DNA from: Aldersonia sp036524855
GTDB lineage: Bacteria; Actinomycetota; Actinomycetes; Mycobacteriales; Mycobacteriaceae
Reading direction: 5' to 3'
NCBI GenBank assembly: GCA_036524855.1
Contig: DATDBL010000399.1
Coordinates: 14,518 to 78,517 of the forward strand
DNA length: 64,000 bases
Shown in pieces: positions 35,466-44,214 of this stretch. The position numbers and the translations under genes were made by a program. The notes under the pieces are model-generated. The model did no database searches. It had not been told where the DNA came from and saw only the letters and a list, made by a program, of their open reading frames with translations. Each line of letters starts with the position of its first letter. Position 1 is the first letter of the stretch.

Positions 35466-37471
35466 CGCGCCACCACCACCAGCACGATCAGCACGCCCAG
35501 CGCACCGTAGGCGAGGTAGAGGTGCACGCTGCCGGTGTGGGCGCGGCGCATCAGCTGCGCCGCCGCCGCCACGAGACGGACCACCGGGGTGTAGAGGCGT
35601 TGCTCGATCGCATCGGCGATCCGGGCCCGGTAGGTGATGCTGTCGACCAGATACCGCGATTCGGCGTAGTGGGTCACCTCGACATCGGTGTCCGGGCGCA
35701 ACACGTCGTCGAACACCCGCTGCAGCGGTTCGGCGAACGAGGTGGCCGTGTATTGCATCCGCGGGGTGAGCTCGGCCGCGCCGCACGCCCACAACGGCAG
35801 CACCACCGCCGCCGGACGGCGACGCGACCGCCATCGCGCCAGACCGACCGCGCCCAGCACGGCGGCGACCAGGCTCACGGCGATCACCCCGGGCGCGATC
35901 GACCCCGACAGCCCGGGCAGCCGCAGCACCGCGCCGAAACCGGGGAACCCCGCCGTCCGCGACGCCGGCACGGCGTCGAGCACCCGCGCCAGCGCGGGCC
36001 CGAGGACCAGCGGCGCCACCGCCACCACGACACAGCCGGCCGCGGCGACCGCCATCCCGGCGCGCATGCTCACCGGGGCCTCTTGCGCGCCGGCGGCCGC
36101 GTCGGATCGTGGCCGGGCCAGAAATCCGACGCCGAAGGCCTTCACCATGGCTGCCACACCGAGGCCGGCGGTCAGCGCCACCGCGCCGACGGCCAGCGGC
36201 GTCGCCAACGCCACCACCGTGTCATGGCCCGGGGCGCCGTGAATCAGCGACTGGATCAGCAGCCACTCGCCGATGAAACCCGCGCCCAACGGCAGCCCGG
36301 CCGCGCCGAGCGCGGCGACCCCGAACAGGGTCGTGGTCGCGGGCATCCGCCGCGCCAGCCCACCGAGCCGGTCCAGGTCCCGCAGCCCCGTCGCGGCCAG
36401 CACCGATCCCGCCGCGAGGAAGCCCAGGCTCTTGAACGCCGCGTGCGCGACCAGGTGCACCACCACCGCGGCCATCGCAATGGCCGCCGCCTCCGGCGCG
36501 CCCGCCGCCGCGAGCAGTGTCGCCGCACCCAGCGCGAGCGCGATCAGGCCCATGTTTTCAGTGGTCGAGAACGCAAGCAACCGTTTGAGATCGGTCGCCA
36601 CCGTCGCCTGCAACACCCCGTACACCGCCGACACCCCGCCGATGACCAGCAGCGTCAGACCCCACCAGCGTGGTCCCGGCCCGAGCAGCTGCAGATCGAA
36701 CCGGACGATGCCGTAGATCCCCAGGTTGACCATCGCCCCGCTCATCAACGCCGACACCGGGCTCGGCGCCTCCGGGTGCGCCCGCGGCAGCCACGCGTGC
36801 AGCGGCAACAGGCCGGCCTTGGACCCGAACCCGGCCACGGTTAGCACGAACACCGCCGACCGCGCCCCCCCGGGTATCGCGGCCAGATCGGTGAACCGGT
36901 CCGCATCGGCGGCCGCCGACAACACCATCAGCCCGATCAGGATCGCCACGAACCCGAGCTGGGTCATCACCGCGTAGAACACCCCCGCGGCGCGGACCTC
37001 GGGCCGGTTGTGCTCGGCCAGCACCAGCACCAGCGACGCGAGCGCCATCAACTCCCAGGCCCACAGGAACGTGGTCACCGACCCCGCGGCCGGCACCGCC
37101 AGCATCGCCACGACGAACAGCGGCAGCACCGCCAGCGTGACACCGCCCAGGTGCTCGCGTCGGGCGTAGCCGATCGCGTAGATTCCGACCGGGACCGCGA
37201 CCGCGCCGGTCAGCGCGATGAAGAACCCGCCGAGCGGATCCAGATCCAGCTGCACCCCGAACAGCGGCAGCAGCCAGCCGATGTGCAGCGACCGTGTCGG
37301 GCCGAACAATCCGACCAGCCCGACCCCGATCCCGAGGGCACCGACGCCGGCTGTCGCGATTCCCGCCGCCAGGGACCCGAAAGCGTTGCGGCGCAACCGA
37401 CCGGGCGCCTCGACCGGCGCGGGGGTGACCGTGGCGGTCGCGGAGGCAGGCTCGCCGAGCGACGACGTCAT
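35462..37471 (-). CDS. hyfB: HyfB-like antiporter subunit (NuoL-like)
   Basis: 669-residue subunit with about 16 helices and a long C-terminal extension. Key antiporter elements are WAWELMALASLVLVL (TM5 glutamate), GFGSKAGLLPLHAWLPRAHPEAPSPVSALMSG, TDLKRLLAFSTTENMGLI and VVVHLVAHAAFKSLGFLAAG. The C-terminus has the HyfB-type region MQYTATSFAEPLQRVFDDVL followed by a last helix. The ATG at 37471 overlaps the NuoB-like stop (ATGA). A Rv0083 homologue is expected at this position. Confidence 0.92.
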   Translation of the reverse strand: MTSSLGEPASATATVTPAPVEAPGRLRRNAFGSLAAGIATAGVGALGIGVGLVGLFGPTRSLHIGWLLPLFGVQLDLDPLGGFFIALTGAVAVPVGIYAIGYARREHLGGVTLAVLPLFVVAMLAVPAAGSVTTFLWAWELMALASLVLVLAEHNRPEVRAAGVFYAVMTQLGFVAILIGLMVLSAAADADRFTDLAAIPGGARSAVFVLTVAGFGSKAGLLPLHAWLPRAHPEAPSPVSALMSGAMVNLGIYGIVRFDLQLLGPGPRWWGLTLLVIGGVSAVYGVLQATVATDLKRLLAFSTTENMGLIALALGAATLLAAAGAPEAAAIAMAAVVVHLVAHAAFKSLGFLAAGSVLAATGLRDLDRLGGLARRMPATTTLFGVAALGAAGLPLGAGFIGEWLLIQSLIHGAPGHDTVVALATPLAVGAVALTAGLGVAAMVKAFGVGFLARPRSDAAAGAQEAPVSMRAGMAVAAAGCVVVAVAPLVLGPALARVLDAVPASRTAGFPGFGAVLRLPGLSGSIAPGVIAVSLVAAVLGAVGLARWRSRRRPAAVVLPLWACGAAELTPRMQYTATSFAEPLQRVFDDVLRPDTDVEVTHYAESRYLVDSITYRARIADAIEQRLYTPVVRLVAAAAQLMRRAHTGSVHLYLAYGALGVLIVLVVVAR

Positions 37472-37947
37472 CGCCCGGTCACCGATCGCAGGGCGGCGAC
37501 GATCTCGGTGGGTGTCGGTGGGCAACCCGGTATCTCGACATCCACCGCAACGACCTCCCCGACCGCACCGACCACCCCGTAGGCGTCGGCGAACACGCCA
37601 CGGTTGAGCGCGCAGTCACCGCACGCGATCACCGCACGCGGGCGCGGGGTCGCCGCAACGGTATTCCGCAGCGGCTCGGCCATGTTCCGCGTCACCACCC
37701 CGGTCACCAGCACCGCATCGGCATGCCGTGGGGAGGCGACCAGCCGGGCCCCGAACCGTTCGGCGTCATAGACCGGCCCGAACGCCCCGGAGATCTCCAC
37801 CTCGCAGCCGTTGCACGAACCGGCGTCGACATGCCGGATCTGCAGCGAACCTGCCACCCCTGCCAGCGGCTCCACCGCGCGCTCCGGCCTCCGACCGGAC
37901 CGCTCGACCACCCGTCCGACCCGCAGAATTTTGCCGAACCACCCCAT
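37468..37947 (-). CDS. NuoB/HycG-like small FeS subunit (Rv0082-like)
   Basis: 159-residue small subunit carrying the proximal 4Fe-4S cluster. The four ligands are visible: the CxxC pair in DAGSCNGCEVEI (around residues 43-46), one in VIACGDCALN, and one in VEIPGCPPTP. The spacing resembles hydrogenase-type rather than the tandem-cysteine NuoB form. The ATG at 37947 (MGWFGKILRVGRV) gives the expected size; the frame continues upstream into a decayed regulator and is not part of this gene. It starts the operon that runs to hycE. Confidence 0.88.
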   Translation of the reverse strand: MGWFGKILRVGRVVERSGRRPERAVEPLAGVAGSLQIRHVDAGSCNGCEVEISGAFGPVYDAERFGARLVASPRHADAVLVTGVVTRNMAEPLRNTVAATPRPRAVIACGDCALNRGVFADAYGVVGAVGEVVAVDVEIPGCPPTPTEIVAALRSVTGR

Positions 37948-38118
37948 ATCGGTCACCGCCCCCAACCCCGACCGCGGGTTCGGCTGCGCCAGCCTCGTCT
38001 CGCTCGGTATCTCGGCCACCGAGCGATCCCGCGCCGACCGCAGCTCCAGGATCCGCGTCGGAGGCGCCAGGGTCTCGAGGAACTCGGCGGTGCACAGGTT
38101 CAGCGGCTCCGACAACAC
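37948..38118 (-). pseudogene. Remnant of an ArsR-family regulator at the operon head
   Basis: The frame ahead of the NuoB-like start codes for AEFLETLAPPTRILELRS, then SARDRSVAEI and LAQPN. It aligns by eye with AEFFKTLGHPARIRVLELLSERE...V.E...EPAN in the intact ArsR protein at 30400-30762, with one residue missing. The wing and C-terminus cannot be found, and the key helix is altered. It occupies the place where the regulator gene stands in the mycobacterial version of this operon. I read it as a dead copy; it could still be translated as an N-terminal extension of the small subunit. Confidence 0.6.
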
Positions 38119-38198
38119 CTCTCCCGATGCGTCCGTTCCCCGGAACTGGGATCAATCGAAGGATTGGCCAGATAGCATGAGGAACATACCATGAATTG

Positions 38199-38224
38199 TG
38201 TAGTTGCTAATGTTAGCAACTACA
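38199..38224. promoter_or_regulatory. Large perfect palindrome, candidate ArsR operator of the hyc-like operon
   Basis: Two perfect 12-base arms, TGTAGTTGCTAA and TTAGCAACTACA, are separated by TG. The site lies between the minus-strand hyc-like operon and the plus-strand DUF5313 gene (start 38280). ArsR proteins bind long palindromes of this kind. The central and right part recurs upstream of arsR itself (30796-30810), which links regulator and operon. A hairpin in RNA is possible but less likely given the position in a divergent promoter region. Confidence 0.75.
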
Positions 38225-38279
38225 AGGTCAGACCCGAGCCGGGCCCCACCCCGTCCGGCAACCGATCCGCAAGGAACGC

Positions 38280-38672
38280 ATGAACACCGACACCCCCGCC
38301 CGCCGTCCGAACGCGCGGCAGTACGTCACCTACAGTTACGGACGACAGCTGCCCGACTCCATGCGGGACTGGGTCCGCAACGACCTCGCCGGCAAGGGTG
38401 CGGCCATGCGGACGATCGTTCGGGCCACGATTCCCTGTGTGCTGTTGCTCGCACCGTTGCTGCTGATCCCGACCACGCTGTACGTCTACGTCAGCATGAT
38501 TCTGCCGATCCTCCTCCCGTTCATCTACTTCTCGGTTGCGCTGAACAAGGTGTGGCGGCGGCACCAGCTGGCCAAACACGGCCTCGACCCCGCACTGGTC
38601 GACGAGCTGGCCCGCGAGCGCGATGCCCACATCCATCGCGCATACGAGCAGCGCCACGGCCCCCGGACCTGA
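38280..38672 (+). CDS. Small membrane protein, DUF5313 family
   Basis: 130 residues. The N-terminal cytoplasmic part has the family pattern RQYVTYSYGRQLPDSMRDWVRNDLAGKGAAMRTIVR, followed by two close hydrophobic helices (about residues 50-88). A charged tail contains KVWRRHQLAKHGLDPALVDELARERD. DUF5313 proteins are mostly known from mycobacteria and relatives and have no established function. It is divergent from the hyc-like operon across the palindrome, so it may share the same regulator. Confidence 0.75.
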   Translation: MNTDTPARRPNARQYVTYSYGRQLPDSMRDWVRNDLAGKGAAMRTIVRATIPCVLLLAPLLLIPTTLYVYVSMILPILLPFIYFSVALNKVWRRHQLAKHGLDPALVDELARERDAHIHRAYEQRHGPRT

Positions 38673-38805
38673 ACCGGGGCGAACCGCACCGCGCCACCAC
38701 ACACACCGACCCCGCTCCTCGCGCTCCGACGCCGATCGCTCTCGACGACGCGCCACCAGGCACCCCGGGCATCGCCGCCGAACACACCCGAAAGAAGGAG
38801 TTCCA

Positions 38806-39150
38806 GTGGCCGACCACATCCTCAGCGTCGACGGCAGCTTTCTCCTCATCCTGCGCTGCCTGCCGCGGTCCGGCGCCGAACCCGCCTGCGCTGCCATCGA
38901 TGGGACGCTTGCCGACCTGACGTCGATGAATATCGCCGGTGTGGGCTTCCCGATCGCCGCGATCGAGGACCACCTCTGCGCCGCCCGGCCCGGCACCACC
39001 CGGCCCACCGCATGGTTCGGCACCTGGAACGGCGGAGTACCCGAAGGCAAGGTCCTGGCCATCGATCTGATCACCCACCAGATATTCGCCGACGACGCCA
39101 CCACGGCCGCACGCTGGACCCGCCTCACCCTCGGCCAACCACGCGCATGA
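38806..39150 (+). CDS. Hypothetical protein of 114 residues
   Basis: Starts with GTG at 38806 behind a good AGAAGGAG ribosome site. The sequence (VADHILSVDGSFLLILRCLPRSG at the start, AWFGTWNGGVPEGKVLAIDLITHQIFADDATTAARWTRL near the end) looks like a small folded cytoplasmic domain without membrane helices or known catalytic motif. I do not recognise the family. It follows the DUF5313 gene by 133 bases, in which no other gene was found. Confidence 0.55.
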   Translation: MADHILSVDGSFLLILRCLPRSGAEPACAAIDGTLADLTSMNIAGVGFPIAAIEDHLCAARPGTTRPTAWFGTWNGGVPEGKVLAIDLITHQIFADDATTAARWTRLTLGQPRA

Positions 39151-39239
39151 GACACGAGCAACCCACCCCACGCGGGCGGCCCCGCCGCCGCGATCCGGTC
39201 GGTCCCTGATGAAACGACAACGCCGATGATCGACATGAC

Positions 39240-39620
39240 CCAGGTCGCCGCCGGTGACCCACGCCTGCGGCCTTCCTCCAACCCAGCACACCACCCAGGT
39301 CGCCCGTCGAGGCAAGCTGGTCGACGCGCACCGTCCGGGCCTGATCGCGTCGAGAGACAACGGCGTACTCACCTACGACACCGACAGCACCGACTGCGAG
39401 ATCATCCTCACCATGCGCGCCTGCGGCAATGGGGCGGCGTCGGAACCGCACCCGTCGAACGCGTCATCGAAATCGCTCGCGCCCAAGACTGTTCGCGGTT
39501 GTGGCAGGTCACCACGAACGACAACGTCGACTCCATCCGGTTCTACCAACGACGCGGGTTCGGGCCGTCGACCGTCCGCTGCGACGCGGTGGACTACGCA
39601 CGGCGGCACGGGGACCGGGC
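39240..39620 (+). pseudogene. GNAT acetyltransferase remnant, frame-broken and 3' truncated
   Basis: Two frames together give a recognisable GNAT fold. Frame one encodes RPGLIASRDNGVLTYDTDSTDCEI, the substrate and beta-strand part. After a break near 39415-39425 the other frame encodes QWGGVGTAPVERVIEIARAQDCSRLWQVTTNDNVDSIRFYQRRGFG, which includes the acetyl-CoA binding and FYQRRGF motifs. The C-terminal end is cut short and runs in frame into a truncated TPP enzyme. It should not be functional. Confidence 0.7.
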
Positions 39621-39637
39621 TCGGCAGTTCGACAACG

Positions 39638-40728
39638 CCCAGCCCGAGGTGCAGGCGCTGGCCGAGGCGCTCGACGTTCCGGTGTACGGCAACAGCCGCG
39701 CCCGCGGTGTGCTGCCGCACGATCACGAACTCAACGGCGGCAACATCGCCGGACTGGCAGCGTGCGGGCAGACACCCGACGTGGTCGTGGTTCTCGGCGC
39801 ACGGACCTCACAGATGACGATCGGCCGCCGCGGCGCCGGGGTCCTCGGGCCGGACACGACACTCGTGCAGGTCGACGCCAACCCGGAAGAGCCCGGACGT
39901 AACGTCCCCGTCGACATCAGCTACATCGGCAGCATCGCGCAGTTCGCGCGCACCGTCCGCGACGCGGCCACCGGCCTGCAGGTCCGCGAGCGCACCGCCT
40001 GGCGTGCGGCGACGCGCGCGACCTACTTCTCCCTCGACCGGTACGAGGACGAGGCACGCAACCATGACGGCGACGGCATCCATCCGTACTGGTTCGGCAG
40101 GCACATCGTCGACGCCCTCGCCGAGGACGCGATCGTGGTCGGCGACGGCAGCGAGGCCTACCACTGGGTCGAACCCATCGCCCGCACCGCGGGGCTGGGG
40201 CGCTGGATGGGGCACGGATACTTCGGGTGTCTGGGTATCGGCAGCCCGTTCGCGATCGGCGCACAGATCGCCCATCCCGACACCCAGGTCGTGCAGGTAG
40301 TCGGCGACGGTTCCGTCGGATTCAACATCCAAGAGTTCGACACGATGGTGCGTCATCGACTGCCGATCATCACGGTCGTCAACAGCAATCGGGCATGGGG
40401 CATTTCGGCGCACAGTCAGGACGCGTTGGCGGGTCGGCGGGTCATCTCCGACCTCCCGCTGACCGCCTTCCACGAGGTGATGGTCGCCTTCGGCGGGCAC
40501 GGTGAACTCGTCACCGAGGTCGACCAGATCGGCCCCGCGTTCAAACGCGCCCTCGCCTCCGGACTTCCGGCGTGCATCAACATCGTCACCGACCCCACCG
40601 TCGTGTCCCCGCGGGTCCGCGCGACCAACCGGGTGATGGCCGACAACGTCGGTCTGCGACCCGAGGACCGCCTCGCGCCCGAAGGCACACCCATCGCGGT
40701 GCCCTACTACGAACCCCTCGCACGCTGA
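39638..40728 (+). pseudogene. TPP-dependent acetolactate synthase-like enzyme lacking its N-terminal PYR domain
   Basis: The frame contains the central domain (EVQALAEALDVPVYGNSRARGVLP, VVVVLGARTS, LVQVDANPEE) and a complete C-terminal pyrophosphate domain with the thiamine diphosphate motif VVGDGSVGFNIQEF...VVNSN. The roughly 170-190 residue N-terminal PYR domain, which supplies the catalytic glutamate, is absent. In its place stands the GNAT remnant in the same frame; the combined open frame from 39226 is 500 codons. A functional fused protein is unlikely. The family performs carboligation or decarboxylation of 2-oxo acids. It stands just before a VOC/SDR/ALDH operon. Confidence 0.75.
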
Positions 40729-40765
40729 GCAACCAACACCAAAACACAGATAGGGAGCCAAGACA

Positions 40766-41299
40766 ATGGCACTGACACTCGGCGATCCCCGCCAGGTCGG
40801 CTACGTCGTCAGCGACATCGAGGTCGCCATGAAGCACTGGCACACACGAATGAACATCGGGCCCTGGTTCTACAAGGAGGACATCGGCGTCACCGAGTTC
40901 AGCTACTACGGACAGCCGGTGGACGTGCTGCCCAAGGTCTCGATCGCCATCGCGAACTCGGGGCACACCCAGATCGAGCTCATCCAACTCCGCAACGACA
41001 CCCCCTCGGCGTGGTCCGACTCCCTGCGCGTCAACGGCGACGGCCCCCAGCACATCGCCTACTGGACCGAACAGTACGACGACGTGCACGCGGAACTGAT
41101 TGCGGCGGGACTGACCGAAGCTCACCAGGGTCGGTGCGGAAACCGTGGCCGCTTCTCCTATTTCGTGCACGCCGATGTTCCCGGATCGGTGATCGAGCTG
41201 TCCGAGTACACCGGAGGCAAGCGCGCGTACTTCGAGTCCATCGCCGAAGCCGCCCGCAACTGGGACGGTACCGATCCCGTCCGGGTGCAGTCGGCATGA
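40766..41299 (+). CDS. VOC (glyoxalase/dioxygenase-fold) family protein, copy 1
   Basis: 177-residue member of the vicinal oxygen chelate superfamily. Two beta-alpha-beta-beta-beta modules can be seen: QVGYVVSDIEVAMKHWHTRMNIGPWFYKE with ANSGHTQIELIQ, and PQHIAYWTEQYDDVHAELIAAG with GSVIELSEY. The E, H and E residues in these blocks are likely metal ligands. A GGGAGCC ribosome site stands ahead of the ATG, and the end overlaps the SDR gene (ATGA). A clear paralogue is at 56131-56667. The reaction is unknown; in this setting it is probably a lyase or isomerase acting on a catabolic intermediate. Confidence 0.85.
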   Translation: MALTLGDPRQVGYVVSDIEVAMKHWHTRMNIGPWFYKEDIGVTEFSYYGQPVDVLPKVSIAIANSGHTQIELIQLRNDTPSAWSDSLRVNGDGPQHIAYWTEQYDDVHAELIAAGLTEAHQGRCGNRGRFSYFVHADVPGSVIELSEYTGGKRAYFESIAEAARNWDGTDPVRVQSA

Positions 41300-42111
41300 C
41301 GACGCAGACAGAGCCCCAGGTTCCGCGCTCCGAGGCGGAGTTCGCCGACAGGGCCGTGCTCATCACCGGTGGCGCGAGCGGAATCGGTGCTGCCACCGCC
41401 CGTCTGCTCGCCGCCCGCGGTGCGACCGTGGTTGTTGCCGACCTGCCGGGATCGGCAGGATCCGAGGTCGCCACGAGCATCGGTGGGAAGTTTTGCGAAC
41501 TCGACGTCACCAGCGAGGAGCATAGGCGATCCACAGTCGCGGCGATCGTTGATGAGTACGGCCGCCTCGACGTCTTGATCAACGCGGCCGGCATCGTCGG
41601 CGACGTCGTCAACGGTGCCCTCGACCGAATGACCCTCGCCGACTGGAAGCGGGTGCTGTCGGTCAATCTCGACGGCACGTTCCTCGGCTGTCGAGAGGCC
41701 GCGGTCGCGATGAAGAAGCGGGGGACCGGTGCCATCGTGAACCTGTCCTCGGTCGCGTCGTACTACCCGACGACGCAGAACGCGGCATACGGCACAAGCA
41801 AGGCGGCCGTCACCCAATTGACCAAGACCGTCGCGCTCTTCGGCGGCGAGGGTGACGCGAGGGTCCGCTGCAACTCCGTGCACCCGGGGCAGATCGCGAC
41901 CGACATGCTCAAGTCCATCAGGGCACAGCGCGCCGAACGCGGCGAACACGGCCGACCGACTGCGGCGCCGAGTTCGACCGATCGGATACCTCTCGGGGAA
42001 GGGTCGCCGAGCGAGGTGGCAGAGCTGGTCGCATTCCTTGCCTCCGACCGTGCCAGCTACATCACCGGCGCCGAGTTCACCGTCGACGGGGGCTGGCGGT
42101 TGCTGCGGTGA
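41296..42111 (+). CDS. Short-chain dehydrogenase/reductase, copy 1
   Basis: 271-residue classical SDR. Cofactor motif GGASGIGAAT near residue 25, NAAG near 100, catalytic S (NLSSVASYYP) and YGTSK, and the terminal YITGAEFTVDGGWRLLR. The end is almost the same as that of the SDR at 53334-54134, so they are close paralogues. It probably oxidises a secondary alcohol to a ketone with NAD. Start ATG overlaps the VOC stop. Confidence 0.92.
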   Translation: MTTQTEPQVPRSEAEFADRAVLITGGASGIGAATARLLAARGATVVVADLPGSAGSEVATSIGGKFCELDVTSEEHRRSTVAAIVDEYGRLDVLINAAGIVGDVVNGALDRMTLADWKRVLSVNLDGTFLGCREAAVAMKKRGTGAIVNLSSVASYYPTTQNAAYGTSKAAVTQLTKTVALFGGEGDARVRCNSVHPGQIATDMLKSIRAQRAERGEHGRPTAAPSSTDRIPLGEGSPSEVAELVAFLASDRASYITGAEFTVDGGWRLLR

Positions 42112-42176
42112 CCGCGATCGGACACGAACTGGAAGCAGCGCGCCGAGTTCTCGGCGTCGAAACAGGAGAACGAAAG

Positions 42177-43556
42177 ATGAAGCCGTACCGGTCGATCAAC
42201 CCCACCACGGGGAGCGTCGAGGCCGAGTACCCGCCGATGGCCCGCGGCGAGATCGCCCGGGCCGTCGCCGGAGCCGACGCCGGATACCGCACATGGTCGA
42301 GCCGCGGGATCGACGACCGTTCCCGCGTGCTGTCCGCGGTCGCCCGAACCATCCGAACCCGCGGTGACGATCTCGCCGCGCTCGCCACTCGGGAAATGGG
42401 CAAGACCGTCCGCGAGGCGCGCGGCGAGGTCGAGCTGGTGGCGCGGATCTTCGACTACTACGCCAGTCAGGGACCCCGGCTGCTCGAGCCCGAGCACCTC
42501 CAGCCGGCCAGCGGCGATGACGCCAAGGTGATTCTGCAACCGGTCGGGGTTCTGCTCGGCATCATGCCGTGGAACTACCCGTACTACCAGATCGCGCGGT
42601 TCGCGGCGCCGAACATCCTGCTCGGCAACAGCATCCTGCTCAAACACGCCCGCAACGTGCCGCAGTGCGCGCTGGCGTTCGAGCAGGTACTGCACGACGC
42701 CGGTGTCCCGCGCGACGTCTACGTCAACCTGTTCGCCGACACCGCCGACATCGAATCGATCATCGCCGACCCGCGCGTGCAGGGCGTGTCGCTGACCGGC
42801 TCCGAAGCCGCCGGCGCGGTGGTGGCCGAGGCAGCAGGACGTCACCTGACCAAGGTCGTTCTCGAACTCGGCGGATCTGACCCCTTCCTCGTCCTCGACG
42901 ACGCCGACCTCGACGCCACTGTCACCTGCGCGGTCACCGGGCGCATCACCAACGCCGGTCAGGCCTGCACCGCGGCCAAGCGGTTCATCGTCCTCGACCG
43001 CTACTTCGACGACTTCGTCGATCGCTACGCACGACGATGCGCGGAGCTGACGATCGGCGACCCGGCCCGACCCGACACCGAACTCGGACCGATGTCGTCG
43101 GAACAGGCCCTGGCCGAGGTACACGAACTCGTCGACGACGCCGTGTCCCACGGTGCCGTCGCCGTGTGTGGCGGGCGGCGAAGCGACCGCGAAGGCGCGT
43201 TCTACGAACCCACCCTGCTGACCGGTGTCGACGACCGGATGCGCGTCCACACCGAGGAGGTGTTCGGGCCCGTCGCCGTCGCGTACCGGGTGGCGAGCAT
43301 CGACGAGGCAGTCGCCCTGGCGAACCAGTCGCCGTACGGGCTCGGAGCGGCCGTGTTCACGTCGAACACCGACCTGGCCGAGGATGTCGCGGCCCGCCTC
43401 GACGTCGGGATGGTCACCATCAACGGCACCAACAAGAGCCAGCCCGATCTCCCCTTCGGTGGCATCAAACGCTCGGGCGTCGGGCGTGAACTCGGACGAT
43501 TCGGACTCGAAGAGTTCGCAAACCGCAAGCTGATCCGAAAAGCAGCAGCCGCCTGA
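42177..43556 (+). CDS. Aldehyde dehydrogenase (succinate-semialdehyde type)
   Basis: 459-residue NAD(P)-dependent aldehyde dehydrogenase. PWNYPYYQ at residues 131-138, LELGGSDPF with the general base Glu230, and NAGQACTAAKR with the nucleophile Cys264 are all in place. EEVFGPVAVAYR and LPFGGIKRSGVGRELGRFG complete the family pattern. The ATG at 42177 with an AGGAGA ribosome site gives the normal N-terminus (MKPYRSINPTTG). The frame is also open from a GTG at 42108 that overlaps the SDR stop, which is less likely. It probably oxidises an aldehyde or semialdehyde in the same pathway. Confidence 0.92.
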   Translation: MKPYRSINPTTGSVEAEYPPMARGEIARAVAGADAGYRTWSSRGIDDRSRVLSAVARTIRTRGDDLAALATREMGKTVREARGEVELVARIFDYYASQGPRLLEPEHLQPASGDDAKVILQPVGVLLGIMPWNYPYYQIARFAAPNILLGNSILLKHARNVPQCALAFEQVLHDAGVPRDVYVNLFADTADIESIIADPRVQGVSLTGSEAAGAVVAEAAGRHLTKVVLELGGSDPFLVLDDADLDATVTCAVTGRITNAGQACTAAKRFIVLDRYFDDFVDRYARRCAELTIGDPARPDTELGPMSSEQALAEVHELVDDAVSHGAVAVCGGRRSDREGAFYEPTLLTGVDDRMRVHTEEVFGPVAVAYRVASIDEAVALANQSPYGLGAAVFTSNTDLAEDVAARLDVGMVTINGTNKSQPDLPFGGIKRSGVGRELGRFGLEEFANRKLIRKAAAA

Positions 43557-43600
43557 GTGGCTGCGTGGGTCACCACCACACCTGGAAATAGGAAACCCTG

Positions 43601-44164
43601 ATGAGAATCCGCAAAATCGCCACGTTCACCGAGGAAACCCGCATCGAGGGCTTCAAAGAGGCCGAGACGCCGCTGGTCCTCGCGTCGGCCATGGCGGTCA
43701 TCGAGAACCCATTCGCCGGCAGGTACGTGCAGAACCTGTTCCCGCTGGTCGAGGAGTACTCGGAAGGCCTGGGCGAACTCCTCCCGCAGCGCGCCGTTGC
43801 CTGCCTCCCGGGCGGGGCGGAGTCCGTGGAGGTCTTCGGCAAGGGTGGCCTCGTGGGCACCGACGGTGAGATCGAGCACTCCTCCGCGATCATCCACACC
43901 ATGCGCTTCGGCACCCCGATCCGCGACCGCGTGCAGGCCAAGAACCTCCTGGTCGGCTGCGACAAGCGCGGCGCCGCCGGGTCCACCCTGGACATCCCGC
44001 TCATCCACACGCGGGCCGACAAGGCCCGAGGCCACTACATGTCCCACGAGGTGCGGATCCCGGATGCGCCCCGCCCCAACGAGATCCTCATCGTCTTCAC
44101 CGCCGGCAACGGATCGCGCCCCCACCCCCGCAGCGGCTCGTTCGGCCACGAGCTGACCGCCTAG
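43601..44164 (+). CDS. DUF1185 'amino acid synthesis' family protein
   Basis: 187-residue protein of the DUF1185 family. Characteristic blocks are NPFAGRYVQNLFPLVEEYSEGLGE, ALPGG-like ACLPGGAESVEVFGKGGLVGTDGEIEHSSAIIH, and a C-terminal RPNEILIVFTAGNGSRPHPRSGS. The biochemical role is not established. It sits between the aldehyde dehydrogenase (44 bases) and the flavin monooxygenase (50 bases) on the same strand and probably belongs to their operon. Confidence 0.85.
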   Translation: MRIRKIATFTEETRIEGFKEAETPLVLASAMAVIENPFAGRYVQNLFPLVEEYSEGLGELLPQRAVACLPGGAESVEVFGKGGLVGTDGEIEHSSAIIHTMRFGTPIRDRVQAKNLLVGCDKRGAAGSTLDIPLIHTRADKARGHYMSHEVRIPDAPRPNEILIVFTAGNGSRPHPRSGSFGHELTA

Positions 44165-44214
44165 GCCACCGCGAATCCGTCCGCGACCACCACCTGAGAA
44201 ACCACGGAGCAACC

